Notes under the pieces: generated by a model
What the model was told of the DNA's origin: nothing
Seen by the model: only the letters and a program-made list of their open reading frames with translations
Database searches by the model: none
Made by a program: the position numbers and the translations under genes
Part shown: positions 22,481 through 34,120 of the stretch, one piece after another
How positions within the stretch are numbered: position 1 is the first letter of the stretch
How the letters are laid out: every line of letters starts with the position of its first letter
NCBI RefSeq assembly: GCF_032854445.1
Contig: NC_088302.1
Coordinates: forward strand, 52,670,046-52,734,045
DNA length: 64,000 nt
Source: Liolophura sinensis
Lineage: Eukaryota; Mollusca; Polyplacophora; Chitonida; Chitonidae
Direction of reading: 5' to 3'

Positions 22481-24084
22481 TCTTCTTGTGACAGGGGAGT
22501 CCTGCCGCTACTGAAGTATCATACGGAGGATACTAGACCCAGTCACACCATACTGACAAAGGGCCAACCAGTGATGTTTCCTTTGCTCTAACCTCAACCG
22601 GTGTTTGATCGCAGGTCTCCCGAATTCAAGACGGACTCTAACCGTTAGGACACCGAAGTGTATGTGTATGAGGCGTGCCTGTGCCCCACAAAGGGATTCT
22701 AACACAAAGATCATTTAAACTACACCCACAAAGGTAACGCCGAACATTATAATAAATGTTCACCAATGGAAAAGGTGGCAAATTTTTCTATAAAGACGAC
22801 TGATTTAGTATAAATCATTTATTTAAGAACCAATACATTTCAGAAGCATCGCATTTTGTAACATAATGATGGGTGTTGTGATTTTGCCAAGACAATTACG
22901 ATGATTCTGACCCACGTTAGGGACTAAACTGCCCAGAATTTATCAACAAAGATCACACAACGAATGAATGCATGAACCTCGAGAAAAACAGCTGAGTTGT
23001 CACCCGACAAAAATGACTCGTGATAGCCCTGTGCTTGGAAGCATAACTTGAATCAAGATGGCGGTATCTGTCTTTGCTGACCTGTCGACAAATGACCTGA
23101 CAAACCTCCCACGCAGAGAGACAGTAAAAACACCAGTCATGTAACAAAACTTTAATTTTTCAAATTTAAAAATTATTCGTGACTAAATAATACAGATTTT
23201 GATAAATTTACTTAATGATGGTATCATAAATGAATTAAATACACATTGAGTACATCGGTTTGATAAAATATGCTATCAAAATCTGGAATTTAACCAAATG
23301 AAGAAAGAAGACCTGTGACATTATGCTGTTGTGTGTTATATTGGGATCAGACCATGGCTAAACACTAATATGACGTAATAAAAGGAAATTGATAACTGTA
23401 CACAGGCTAAACATTTCGTCGTCATAAATTTATTATGTTTCAGTTTATAGAGCCCCGCATTCCACATGAACCCATTAACTGGGTATCTTTTATAACTTTC
23501 AATTTCCGCTGAATCATCACTTTCTGGATGGTAAAGATCGACAAATTTTACACGTAATCATCAAACAGACTATAGGCCATCCTCAGTTAGCGAATGGCAG
23601 TAGACCACGCACCTGGTCACAACATGGCGCCGAATCTTCGATTACGTCCCTTGACATTATATGTACCTTGATTTGGCCAGCTACTTTCGCTTATTCGATT
23701 GATTCAACACAGTGTTAACTGGTTCCAAAGCAGCTGTGACTTTAGCTCAGTTAGTTCCCCGTAAAAGAAGTGAACGAGTTTGCTCTTAGTGTGCAATTAA
23801 CACAGAGGTTAGGCCAAAGCCACTGACCAGTCATTTATTTGATTGATGCTTCACGCCATACTTCATATAGTGGCGGCCGCTTTTATGAGTGGAAGAAGCT
23901 TTTAGTAACACAGCTTTCCCATGCGTGACAAACGACATATTGGTGAAATCAAAGCGATCTACCGTGAACTTCATGTACGACCACACACACACGGACTTAC
24001 AGCATACGACATGGGGAAGTCGCATTAACAGACCACACAGGCACGGACTTGCAGCATACGGCATGGGGAAGTCGCTTTAACAGT
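22481..24084. other. intergenic with SINE debris
   Basis: The minus strand at about 22585-22665 resembles a degraded tRNA head ('cctaacggttagag' and a B-box-like 'gcgatcaaacacc'). A SINE tail fragment lies on the minus strand at about 23838-23880 ('atttgattgatgcttcacgc', 'gtggcggccgc'). A 50-base direct repeat with 'cgacatggggaagtcgc' / 'cggcatggggaagtcgc' occurs at about 23986-24080. Confidence 0.5.
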
Positions 24085-24685
24085 ACGCGTTGCCTGAAAA
24101 TATATCTGTAACAATGTATAAACAGGTAACGTTGGCCCGATTTAACCTCCATATCAAAATGATGTATTTTTTCTGAGGGTCACACTATATAATGGCTTAA
24201 AGGCAAAGAAAACTGTATACGACAAGGGGATGTTACATTAACAGTAGGCCTATAACTGTTGCCTGAAAACATCCGACAATATGTAAGGAGGTAGGGTTAG
24301 TTCGATTTAATCTTCATATCGAAACGATGTATTTCACGGAGGGTCACGCTATGTCATAATTTTAAGGCAAAGAAAACTGTATACGATAAGGGAAAGTAAT
24401 AGAAATAGTACCTGTTGCCTGAAAATATCTGAAATCTATGAACATGTGGGGTTAGGCCGATTTAATCCCCATATCAAAATGATGTATTTCAGGGAGGGTC
24501 ACACTATATGATAGCTTACAGGCAAAGAAAACGATATACGTGATGTGGAAGTACACGTTGCCTGAAAATATCTACCAGTATATGAACAGGTGGGGTTGGT
24601 GAGATTTAACCTTCATATCAGAATGATGTATTTGTATTTCTGAGAGGGTCGCACTATATGCCAGCCTAAAGGCAAAAGAAAACAC
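24085..24685. repeat. tandem repeat of about 145-165 bp, four copies
   Basis: Each copy carries 'ttgcctgaaaatat', 'gatttaa.cttcatatc', 'gatgtatt' and 'ggcaaagaaaac'. GATGTATT recurs at 24161, 24326, 24481 and 24625, so the units differ in length (165, 155 and 144). The copies are diverged. Confidence 0.88.
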
Positions 24686-25934
24686 TATTATGAGATATGT
24701 ATATATATCAGGTGATTAACAATTAAACATCGTATTTTCTCTTTAATGGTTCCTTTATGGTCCATTCAGCGAGTGCATTCACAGGCATGTATCTGCATTT
24801 TAAATGCATAAGTCTCTAGCAGTGTTTTTGTGTGACGTCACTGGTCAGAATATGGTTAGAAAATGTCATCCTAGGAGCCATTGTTTCAAATGCGTTTTAC
24901 TCGGTTGAAAACATTCTAGCAGACTACATCGAAATATTTTCCAGGAGAGTGTTTAATGTTCTTTTATCTGATATGTAGCCTACTTCATATTGCTTCAGGT
25001 TTCTTTAATTCTTGAACCATGTGGATGCCTGGAGCTGAAAGGCGTTATTTACATGAATCACAAGGTACATAATAGTGAACGTTCATGTCATCATGACATT
25101 ATACGTGTATATAATGGTCCTGTTTTATCTGCCCAACGGTGAATGAATGACCCCCAACTGGCCGAGGATTGCAATCTGAACTTTGCCCGTTTGAGTCAGT
25201 GAGATAAAAGGAAGCTGTGTACGTGTTAGCCGGGGGTTGTAAATGGACATATGCTCTAGCCTCCTGAAATAATGCTGAAATTGTGGCTGATTGGCGGGCT
25301 TCTGGCGTGCCTGCCTCGGAGCTCAGGCTAGGTTGTGATCAAGCCATGATTATGTAATGCTGTGACTGAGCCGAGTGTTAATCCATCAAGCGGAGTCCTG
25401 GCCACAGTCTGGTGTCTGAGTGGTCAAGTTTGTATCGATTATCTATCAGTGGAAGATAAAATACGAGTGTGCTGTGAATTGCATCGCATCGGTGTATCAG
25501 ACCGAAAGGGGAATTGGGCCTCATGACCACTGACAAGCCAGATATCACCTTATGAACTATACCATTCCATATGAAAACAGTACATATAAAAGAAAAAAAA
25601 TTAAGGGAGAAAGCCTTGGAGCGTTTTTTGCGGAAGGAGTTGAGTCGCGTGAAATATATGCATGTATCTGTGGAAGAACAAAATAACAACCCGTGGGAGC
25701 TGAAATGGCCACATACAAGTTGCGTATAATAATCTATAATCAAATCATATTTATATTTGGTGTTTTACCCATTCATCCCCTCTCTCAGACGTTTGAAGCC
25801 CTGCCGGTCGGAAACTTAAACGGCAACAGAATCGACGCTGATTGGCTGATAGTGTAGATAGGGTTTCCTGGGTTAATGCCTACTACCATGGACACCCTTG
25901 AATAAATTTGTCATATTTTAAGTTCAGCTTAGGC
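24686..25934. other. intergenic, nothing recognised
   Basis: A 121-codon minus-strand open frame (25378-25743) has no domain, splice or signal features and is treated as chance. Confidence 0.5.
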
Positions 25935-26815
25935 TAGGAGTAAACCCAAAGTATAAATAAAGTGAGGCCAAAGTGTAAATAAGGTAAGGCCAAAGTATAA
26001 ATGAGGTAAGGCCAAAGTATAAATAAGGTGAGGCCAAAGTATAGATAAGATGAGGCCAAAGTATAAATAAAGTGAGGCCAAAGTGAAAATAAGGTAAGGC
26101 CAAAGTATAAATGAGATAAGGCCAAAGCATAAATAAGGTGAGGCCAAAGTATAGATAAGGTGAGGCCAAAGTATAGATAAGATGAGGCCAAAGTAAAAAT
26201 GAGGTAAGGCCAAAGTATAAATAAGGTAAGACCAAAGTATGAATAAGGTGAGGCCAAAGTATAAATGAGGTAAGGCCAAAGCATAAATAAGGTAAGGCCA
26301 AAGTATAAATAAGGTAAGGCCAAAGTCTGAGTAAGGTAAGGCAAAGTCTGAATAAGGTGAGACCAAAGTCTGAATAAGGTTAGGACAAATTCTGAATAAG
26401 ACAAGGCCAATATTTAAATAAGGTAAGACCAAAGTTTGAATAAGGTGAGGCCAAAGTATAAATAAGGTGAGGCCAAAGTGTAAATAAGGTGAGGCCAAAG
26501 TCTGAATAAGGTATGACCAAAGTCTGAACAAGGTAAAGTCAATATCTGAATGAGGTAAGGCCAAAGTATAAATGAGGCGAGGCCAAAGTCTGAATAAGGC
26601 AAGACCAAAGTCTGAATAACGTAAGACCAAAGTTTGAATAAGGTAAGACCAAAGTATATAAAAGGTAAGGCCAAAGTATAAATAAGGTGAGGCCAAAGTT
26701 TGAATAAGGTAAGGCCAAAGTATATATAAGGTAAGGCCAAAGTATAAATAAGGTGAGGCCAAAGTCTGAATAAGGTAAAGCCAAAGTTTGACTAAGACAA
26801 GATAGATATTTGACT
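25935..26815. repeat. 22-bp minisatellite, about 40 units
   Basis: Units of the form AAGGTAAGGCCAAAGTATAAAT, with a TCTGAATA variant block in the right half. Degenerate units such as 'aaggtatgaccaa' continue to about 27220. All three minus-strand frames stay open over long stretches because 22 is not a multiple of three and the unit has no stop on that strand. Confidence 0.96.
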
Positions 26816-27220
26816 AAGGTGTAGATGAAGTATGACCAGGCTTGATTAGTCTTTGACTAAGATATAACTAAGCTATAAACTGACCAAAGTGTTAATAAGG
26901 CATGACGACACTGTGAATCAAGTATGAATAAGGTAATGATTAAGGTATGACCAAGCTATGCCTAAGACATGGACAAACTATGAATAAGAAAAAGGTTTGA
27001 TGGAAGTATATTGTGTGGACAAGGTGCGACAGGTACATGAATGACCAAGATATGACTAATTCATGACGAATTTGTCAGCAAAGTATGACCAAGGAGTGAT
27101 TATTCTATGACCAAAGTGTGAATAAGGTATGGTCACAGGATGACTCAGGTATGATCAAGGTATGACCAATATTTGATTAATCTATGACTATAAGGCATGG
27201 CTAAGGTGTAAATAACATAT

Positions 27221-30200
27221 ATGGCTGGGGGCTGGTTCATTAAATTGAAGATTTTCCAATGTTAAGTATTACGACTAGCTGCAGCTGTTAAAGAATAAAT
27301 TTGTGAAGGCTAAAATGTGACGTGGGACTGCATGGAAAATTACAAATACCAGTTGTAACAATGCCATTGCTGCACTGGGGTTTCCTCTATTTGGTTCTTT
27401 CAGATGTTCCCTCTGAGAATTGGCCTTTTTTTAATAGCAGAGTAGATTATTTGGTTTGCGATCTGTTCCCTTGATTGACTTTCGTTTTCTTAGTTGAGGA
27501 TCATCCATTTTAATTGACTTTTACGCGTGATACTCTCCAATGATTGACGATCGCTTTCTTGATTGAGAAATGGTCCCAATGACTGTCAAATGTGTAAAAT
27601 GACATTTCTTCAGCTGGCACGTGATTTCTCATTGCCACAGATGATTGCACCTTTAGACGAACTACTCTGCAATTTGACTGATGATTCGTTCATTTCACTG
27701 ACATCTAAATTGTAGTATGCTTATTGGCTCTTACACAGCTTATTATTATCTTCTAATTACATGTAACTCTAAAACGATATTGTACACTTAGTGTGCCGAT
27801 ATTATTGTGATTACATCTGCGCGATGACCAGATGTGGGTAGATTAAAGGCTTTTTCAAGCCTGTCAGATTAGGGTTTTAATACAGTTATTGCCGTCAAGT
27901 ACCTATGTGAAAGGAAATAACATGCCGTAAGAAACCCTCGCCAATGCCCCACATTTTACGTCATAGACTTAAGGTCAGAGGTCAACAGACCCACGCAAGC
28001 TACGAGTCTCGGCTAATTGTAGGACGATGGGATATTTAGGATGGTACTCACATTTTGAATCTTCATGTCAGACTTCATTCATGGTCACGGAGTCATTAAA
28101 GTTAATTGATGCCTAAAGTTGCATCAGTGCATAAAATTTCAGATTGATATATGGATCGCTACTCGACAGGCGAATATTTTTTTCTGATACGATGGATTTA
28201 ATCTTAGTAACAGGTTCTCGCACGCACTATATCCATTCCAGGTTTTATGGGCCGTTCAGGATACCTAAGTAAATTACACCCTTAAACTTAAGATTTGAGG
28301 TCAACCAAAGAATTTATTATTGGGTTATTCCCTATTACAGCAAATGTGATTATTGAACAAAATACATTTATGGTTTTCTGTTTCTCAGTTATTAACAGAA
28401 CAGTACAGGTACAAGTCAAAGAAACGATTTGTTTTTGCTCTGTTTGAGACTGATATGTTGCGTTATAGACGTATTTTAAAGTCCTGGAGAACTTGTTACA
28501 TTATTTGGGTAAAGGAAAACGTCTTTCAATCAGTTAATCAACCAGTCAATCAATCCTATTTGTTAGTTTTCATAAATACGGTCGATTAATCCACTACTTC
28601 ATCAAATGGGAAGGATGAACAATAACTGGATTCATATATTTCCATCACGACATGGATTTTATATAGTGGACACCCGACTCATCTTTGTTGATCAGCAAGC
28701 TATATGTTTCTCGGTAAAGTTGGAACATGTTTATTTACTTATTTATTTGGTTGTTACTTAACGACATACTTAAGAATTTTCACTCATACGATGGCAGTCA
28801 GTTTATGAGTATGGAAAACCCGTAACGCTCGGCGTAAACAACCGATCTTTGGCAAGTTACTGGCAAATTTTCCTCACACATGAGCCCGGTGGACCGCTTA
28901 TTGTCACCAAAACCCCAAGGATTTTCTAAATTTCCTGTTCCAGGTGACAACTGAACCCTTGAACAACAGAAAGAAGAGCATAAAAGTGTTTCTTTTTGGC
29001 TTAGATGTGAATTTTTTCAGTCATATATCGATTTACCTCTCATTGCAGTAGAATGGTTCCGAAGCCAAGATATTTACAGTGCTACCTCATGTAAGAACTA
29101 GACATAAGGGCATGCCACCCGAAAACACCAGATGTGATCGGCAACCACACCGAAGACACCCCACAAGACCATATTGAAGACACTACAACACGACGGCTCA
29201 CCATGTCCACGAAACCAGGCATGACAGCACATCATCCTCAAGACACCAGGCATGTCTATGATCTTTCACCATGCCCAAGATACCATAAATGGCGGATTAT
29301 CATGAAGAAGGCACCAGTCATGTATGTGAAGGCTCACCTTGACCACGACACTAGGTATGAAGTCACATCATGCAGAAAACCTAACGGCTAATCCAATCGA
29401 AAATATCATAAAAGTCATTATTGTCTTTAGCTGAATGGAACTGTTCAGTTTAGGCTACGTTACAAAACTTATACAAACTATTAATAACCGAAACAGTTCA
29501 CAGTCAGTAACCAATTTCGATTTTGTTCCAAAAAGTTTATCCCCAATGCCCAAATTGTCAGGGAGTGAAAACGTTAATTAAATCTTAAAAGAGACAATTT
29601 CGCTGCCCTCAGAGGGCAATGTACGTATTTCCTTTATTTTTAGGACGCTAACGTCGAAACAAATCAATGAAATCTGGAACGGTGACTTTGAGGTGAAATT
29701 TCAGAGGCAACTCGTTGAGACATGAGCTTCCGTTTACCCCCGTTTATGTCGTAGACAGTGTGATGTTACCCGACTGGCCCAGGCTCTAAATGGAGAAGGA
29801 CAAATTGGTCGTGTAATCAGAGATGTCGTGGTGCATTTTCAGCTCGCTGTAGACGGTCTTTAGTAGGCAGACATAAACACTCAGAGAGTGGCAGAAAAAC
29901 ACAGAGTAAGTCCTTGCAATAGATGACCGGATCACTCAAGAATCGGGCTTATGGTCCGACAAAGGCTCGTCCGTTTCGGCTAGGAGGCTGTTTGTTAGCT
30001 TCCAACGCTGCTTGAGTTTTCAGCTCAATAAATGCTTTTGACAGATGAAATTATATTATACCAACGAGCAGATCTGTTGACTGAAGAGCTACACGGTATT
30101 CTATCTAAACACATTATCGTTCTAATACAGCAGTAGTCCAGTGAGCACTCGCTGACCAGCTATAGATTGTTACACTGATTGTGCCACTTTTTACCCATTG

Positions 30201-32039
30201 GTTGTACACAAACGTCAATCACGCATTCAGGATTTGCTACATGTATAAGTAAATGCGTTTGATAACATGGACACTCAATCATTGCCGTAAGTGGTGGGTA
30301 AAACTAACGAACAGCCCGCTGTGTACATCAGCATAATGACCGTAATACTTTCTTGTCATTTTCTGAATAATGTGATGTGGATTGTGACTAGATACCATCC
30401 TCATATAGAAAAACTTCTGAATGGCTTTGGACATTGTGTGCCGCTAGTTTCCCCTGTTAAGTATTGCTTTGTTTTCTCGATAAGTGTTCACCGTGTCTTT
30501 CTGCTTTAATGCGGTCTGTCATGGCGATGTGTCCTTGAAGCACGGTTGGAATCAGCACTGCCATGATTCTCCTTCATAAATAAGGGGCATGCTAACGGTT
30601 GTCTTGGAAATAAAGAACACAGGGGTTTATGTGCAGAGACACGAATAGTATGCTAATTTATATTTGACCACCTCTAACCGATAACCGACATTTTAACTTT
30701 GACATTGTTCTTTTCTGTCTGATAAAGCCTTAATCTGAATGGTCGAACTCCTCCCAAAGAGAGCAATTATTTCAGAAAAAGCAAACAATATTTCACCTCT
30801 GGCGAGTTTCATTCAGGATTTGTTAACCAGGCTGCTGTGCTTCACACATTTATTTCGATGCCGAAACTTGGTTATAGTCTTAAAATGGCCGTTCAGGGTC
30901 AATAATCGTAAGGACAATTCTTAAAATGACGTTTAGCACAAACCACGAAAGAACTAAGAAAGTATATAAGGTACGAAATTAGGGAAATAAATATAAAATC
31001 AGCACAAAGTGAACTTAAGATCAAACAGGATATAACTGAATAACAGCAAGCATATTAAGGCACACATTTCGTGAACTAGTTGTTCAGTCCACTTGCACTT
31101 GTATGACTTTATGTGCTGGACCTCTACCACGCCCGTTATAATTAAAATATGGTGGACAAAGCAAGGTACTCTTCGAGGCGGAATTTTGTTCTACGGTTCA
31201 ATAGACATGTGAGAATCGCCTTCTTGGAACTCGCAGCTTGCTTTTCCTTGGGCGTATTCTCGGTTCACCAGACCCACTGTTCGCAAATTAACATTGATTT
31301 CCGTTCTTCGTTTGTCGTGTTTGGGACCTGGTTTAGAATCTAGTCATCCACGAACACAGAGCTTATTGATACTGAACCATTCACTAGCACCACGACGCCC
31401 TAGAAGCAGAAGGAAAATTTCCATCATTGAGAGACACTTACTAAAACGAGAGCTCTCGAGACACCGTCCGCGTTTGCGCCTTCCATGTCAATAACTGACT
31501 CAGTTTTCAACACATAAGTTTATTGACCCAAATATATTGGTTAAAACAATTTTTCCTGCAGTCCCAGTGACGTTAAAGGAGAGTGGCTTCTGTATTATGG
31601 TGTTATGTATTGGGGTGGACATGTTCACTAAGTAGCAATCTCCAAGTGACGGATTTTCTAGTCATATGTATTATCCATTTATGGCAAACCCTTAATGAAT
31701 AAATCGGAGAGTGGTTCGAGGAACGAGTTTCAAGTAAGAAATTTTACACATAAAGAATGTGATGTTCATCGATCTGATGAAATTTCCGAGGACAAGGATT
31801 CCAGTGCGAAATAAGACTGTCGGTCAATGCAGGTGTGTGCGTCAGTGTTGAGTGCCAGTCATCAGTTAATCGCCTTTCTTTAACTTATAGTTATTATTCA
31901 TGTGTGCTCTAGGCTTATTCTGATCCCATAACTAATTGTTGTGAATTAGATATTGAGCAACTTTGCTCTAATTGAAATGCGTACCATCGGGAATCTGGAC
32001 TAATTTGCGAAGATGATAAACTAGAGAGTATTTATACGC
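27221..32039. other. intergenic, no gene supported
   Basis: Apart from the SINE at 28731-28870 nothing is recognised. A loosely repetitive stretch around 29140-29380 ('caccaggcatg', 'caccagtcatg') accounts for the open frame there. Confidence 0.55.
28731..28870 (-). mobile_element. diverged SINE fragment
   Basis: (ATTT)n, 'ggttgttacttaacgacata', 'cttaagaattttcactcata' and 'cgatggcagtca' are the degraded complement of the SINE tail and body. Confidence 0.7.
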
Positions 32040-32059
32040 ATCTCCCAAGACCACTGACA

Positions 32060-32260
32060 TCACAAAAATTTTAATTGACATCGTTGCACTGTTTTTACCT
32101 AACTCTGCCTAAGCTAAGGTAATAGAGAATTTGTAAGTTGGTACTATTTAAGGATGTACATTAGCAGTAAATAAAACCCTAACCGAGGTAAACTGACAAG
32201 AGGCCAGGTTTCACCATTTACGTGTGGCTAACTATCACCTGGCCGACGATCTTCTGATTT
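32060..32260. repeat. dispersed repeat, copy 1
   Basis: Contains 'gtttttacctaactctgcc', 'ataaaaccctaaccgaggta', 'aactgacaagaggcc' and 'tttacgtgtggctaac'. It is shared in order with 33030-33215 and, in part, with 33380-33470 and 9994-10014. It is a non-coding interspersed family of unknown type. Confidence 0.7.
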
Positions 32261-32289
32261 TACCACCTGTGTTGCGGCCTTTTATACCG

Positions 32290-32410
32290 TACTGATCTCA
32301 GTGTGTTACGCGTTACACTACACTGTTCTCTCTGTACCAAGTCTTACACAACACTGATCTCCCTGTGACACGACAACGATCTCTCTGTACCAAGTCTTAC
32401 ACTGCACAGA
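32290..32410. repeat. short tandem duplication
   Basis: 'ctctctgtaccaagtcttac' occurs at about 32326 and 32381, with related 'actgatctc' words between. Two to three units of about 50 bp. Confidence 0.6.
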
Positions 32411-33029
32411 GCACCCAATGTCAATTGTCACCTATATAACATCACATGGAACTGTGTCATGTGCTACGCCAGAGAACCTCTGTTATGTGTTGTTCTACTG
32501 TGCTGTAAGCATAAACAACGAATTAATGCTGAATAATTTAGTATGCTTAGGTTTATTCCGTTTGTTTCTTTATCGACATCTTGCTGATTCCTGTCTGTGT
32601 GTTTCCGCGCGTTCAGACGCGTTCACGTGAAGCCTGAGAGTCAGTCAATGGATGGACATAGAAATAACTTACCAATCGTTGACGTAAGTTTTGCATGTCT
32701 TCATCAGGGTTACTCAATAATGCCTAGCACTGATCAAAAGGAAAAAAATATTAACAAAGAAATGTCCCTTTTTATGCTGTTAAAACATCAAAACAGACAT
32801 TTGTATAGCAGTCGCCAGCCAGAATGAACGTTCCGTGAAAATAATAGCAAGGGGAATTTCAAAAAAACACGTTTAAAGTACCGAAAAAGTTAAGATGCAT
32901 TGATGCAAAGAGAAGCAAGAGAGGAAAAGTTCTTCAATGATGCCTTAAATCAGTATCCAAATAGCGTTCCATGCTAGCTCATAATGTTGCATCGTCGAAT
33001 TTGGGTAATTCTAGACCAGTGTCGTTTAA

Positions 33030-33215
33030 TAAATTGTAATTAACATCAGAGCATATTTTTACCTAATTCTGCTTTTGCCATAGTGCCAAGAATCGTGTAA
33101 GTCACTGCGATTTAAGCATTTTCGTGAAAACTTAGAATAAAACGCTGAGGTAAACTGAGATGAGGCCGGATTTCACCGGCCACGTATGGCTATTTGTCAA
33201 ATATCTCACTGTTGT
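33030..33215. repeat. dispersed repeat, copy 2
   Basis: Same word order as 32060-32260: 'tttttacctaattctgc', 'gaataaaacgctgaggtaaa', 'ctgagatgaggcc', 'cacgtatggcta'. Same orientation, about 970 bp apart. Confidence 0.7.
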
Positions 33216-33379
33216 CGCTGCCATGGTTTTGATCTTCGCTCTATTGTATGATTCGTGAACAAAATTAGTTTTTGTTGGCGGACATTGAGTTCCCGAGGCC
33301 TGGTCTCTCCGCATTGCTTTCATGCGTTTGCTTATCAACTGTGATGGACCCACGGTACTAGTGAACATTTGTTGCATTT

Positions 33380-33470
33380 ACATGATCAGTTAGCATAAAA
33401 CCCTAACTGATGCAAACTGACGAGAGGCCTGATTTTACCCGTTACGTATGACCATTTGCCAGCTGTTACT
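33380..33470. repeat. dispersed repeat, copy 3 (partial)
   Basis: 'cataaaaccctaactgatgc', 'aaactgacgagaggcc' and 'gttacgtatgacca' match the core of the two copies to the left. Confidence 0.65.
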
Positions 33471-33509
33471 TTCTCGTCGGTGTACTTTATATTAACATCT
33501 ACAAGACTT

Positions 33510-33865
33510 TGGGGAATTCACTGACCGCCACAAGGCATTGTGTACATTCCTGACCTTCGCAAGACATTGTGTACATTCCTGACCGCCATAAGACATTGGG
33601 GAATTCACTGACCGCTATAAGACGTTGAGGACATTCCTAACTGCTATAAGGCAATGAGGACGTTGCTAACTGCTATAAGACACTGAGAACATTCCTGAAT
33701 GGCATAACGCATTGTGGACATTCCTGATCACTATAAAGCACTGGGGACATTCCTGACCGCTACTAGGCATTGGGGATTTCCTTACGGTTACAAGGCGTTG
33801 AGAACGTTCTTGACCTCCTGAAGGCAATGGGGACATTCCTGAACGCTTCAAATCGTTGCATATAT
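33510..33865. repeat. 29-30-bp minisatellite, about 12 units
   Basis: Units of the form CATTCCTGACCGCTATAAGACATTGGGGA, diverged. Degenerate units reappear at about 33970-34120 after a break. Confidence 0.9.
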
Positions 33866-34120
33866 ATTTTATATCTTTGTTCGCTAGTTTGTGTTGAGCA
33901 TTATATTTGATCAGGTTGACGACTGGTATGTGAAAGTCTGTTTTCACGCTTAAATTTATTAGGCTATAACGATCGCTATAACGCATTAAGAACATTCCTG
34001 ACCACTACAAGTGTTTGAGTGTTCTCATGATTTCTGAAAGTTTTCCAGTAGTCTCCTGACTGCTGGAAGTCTTTGAGGATATTTCTGACTGCTGGAAGTC
34101 TTTGAGGACATTCCTGACAG

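Noticed and set aside
25378-25743. 121-codon minus-strand open frame
   Set aside because: No domain, signal peptide, splice site or conserved copy; the length is within chance for a 64-kb window.
25929-26762. 277-codon minus-strand frame resembling a multi-pass membrane protein
   Set aside because: It is the 22-bp minisatellite; the other two minus-strand frames are also open, so the hydrophobic pattern has no coding meaning.
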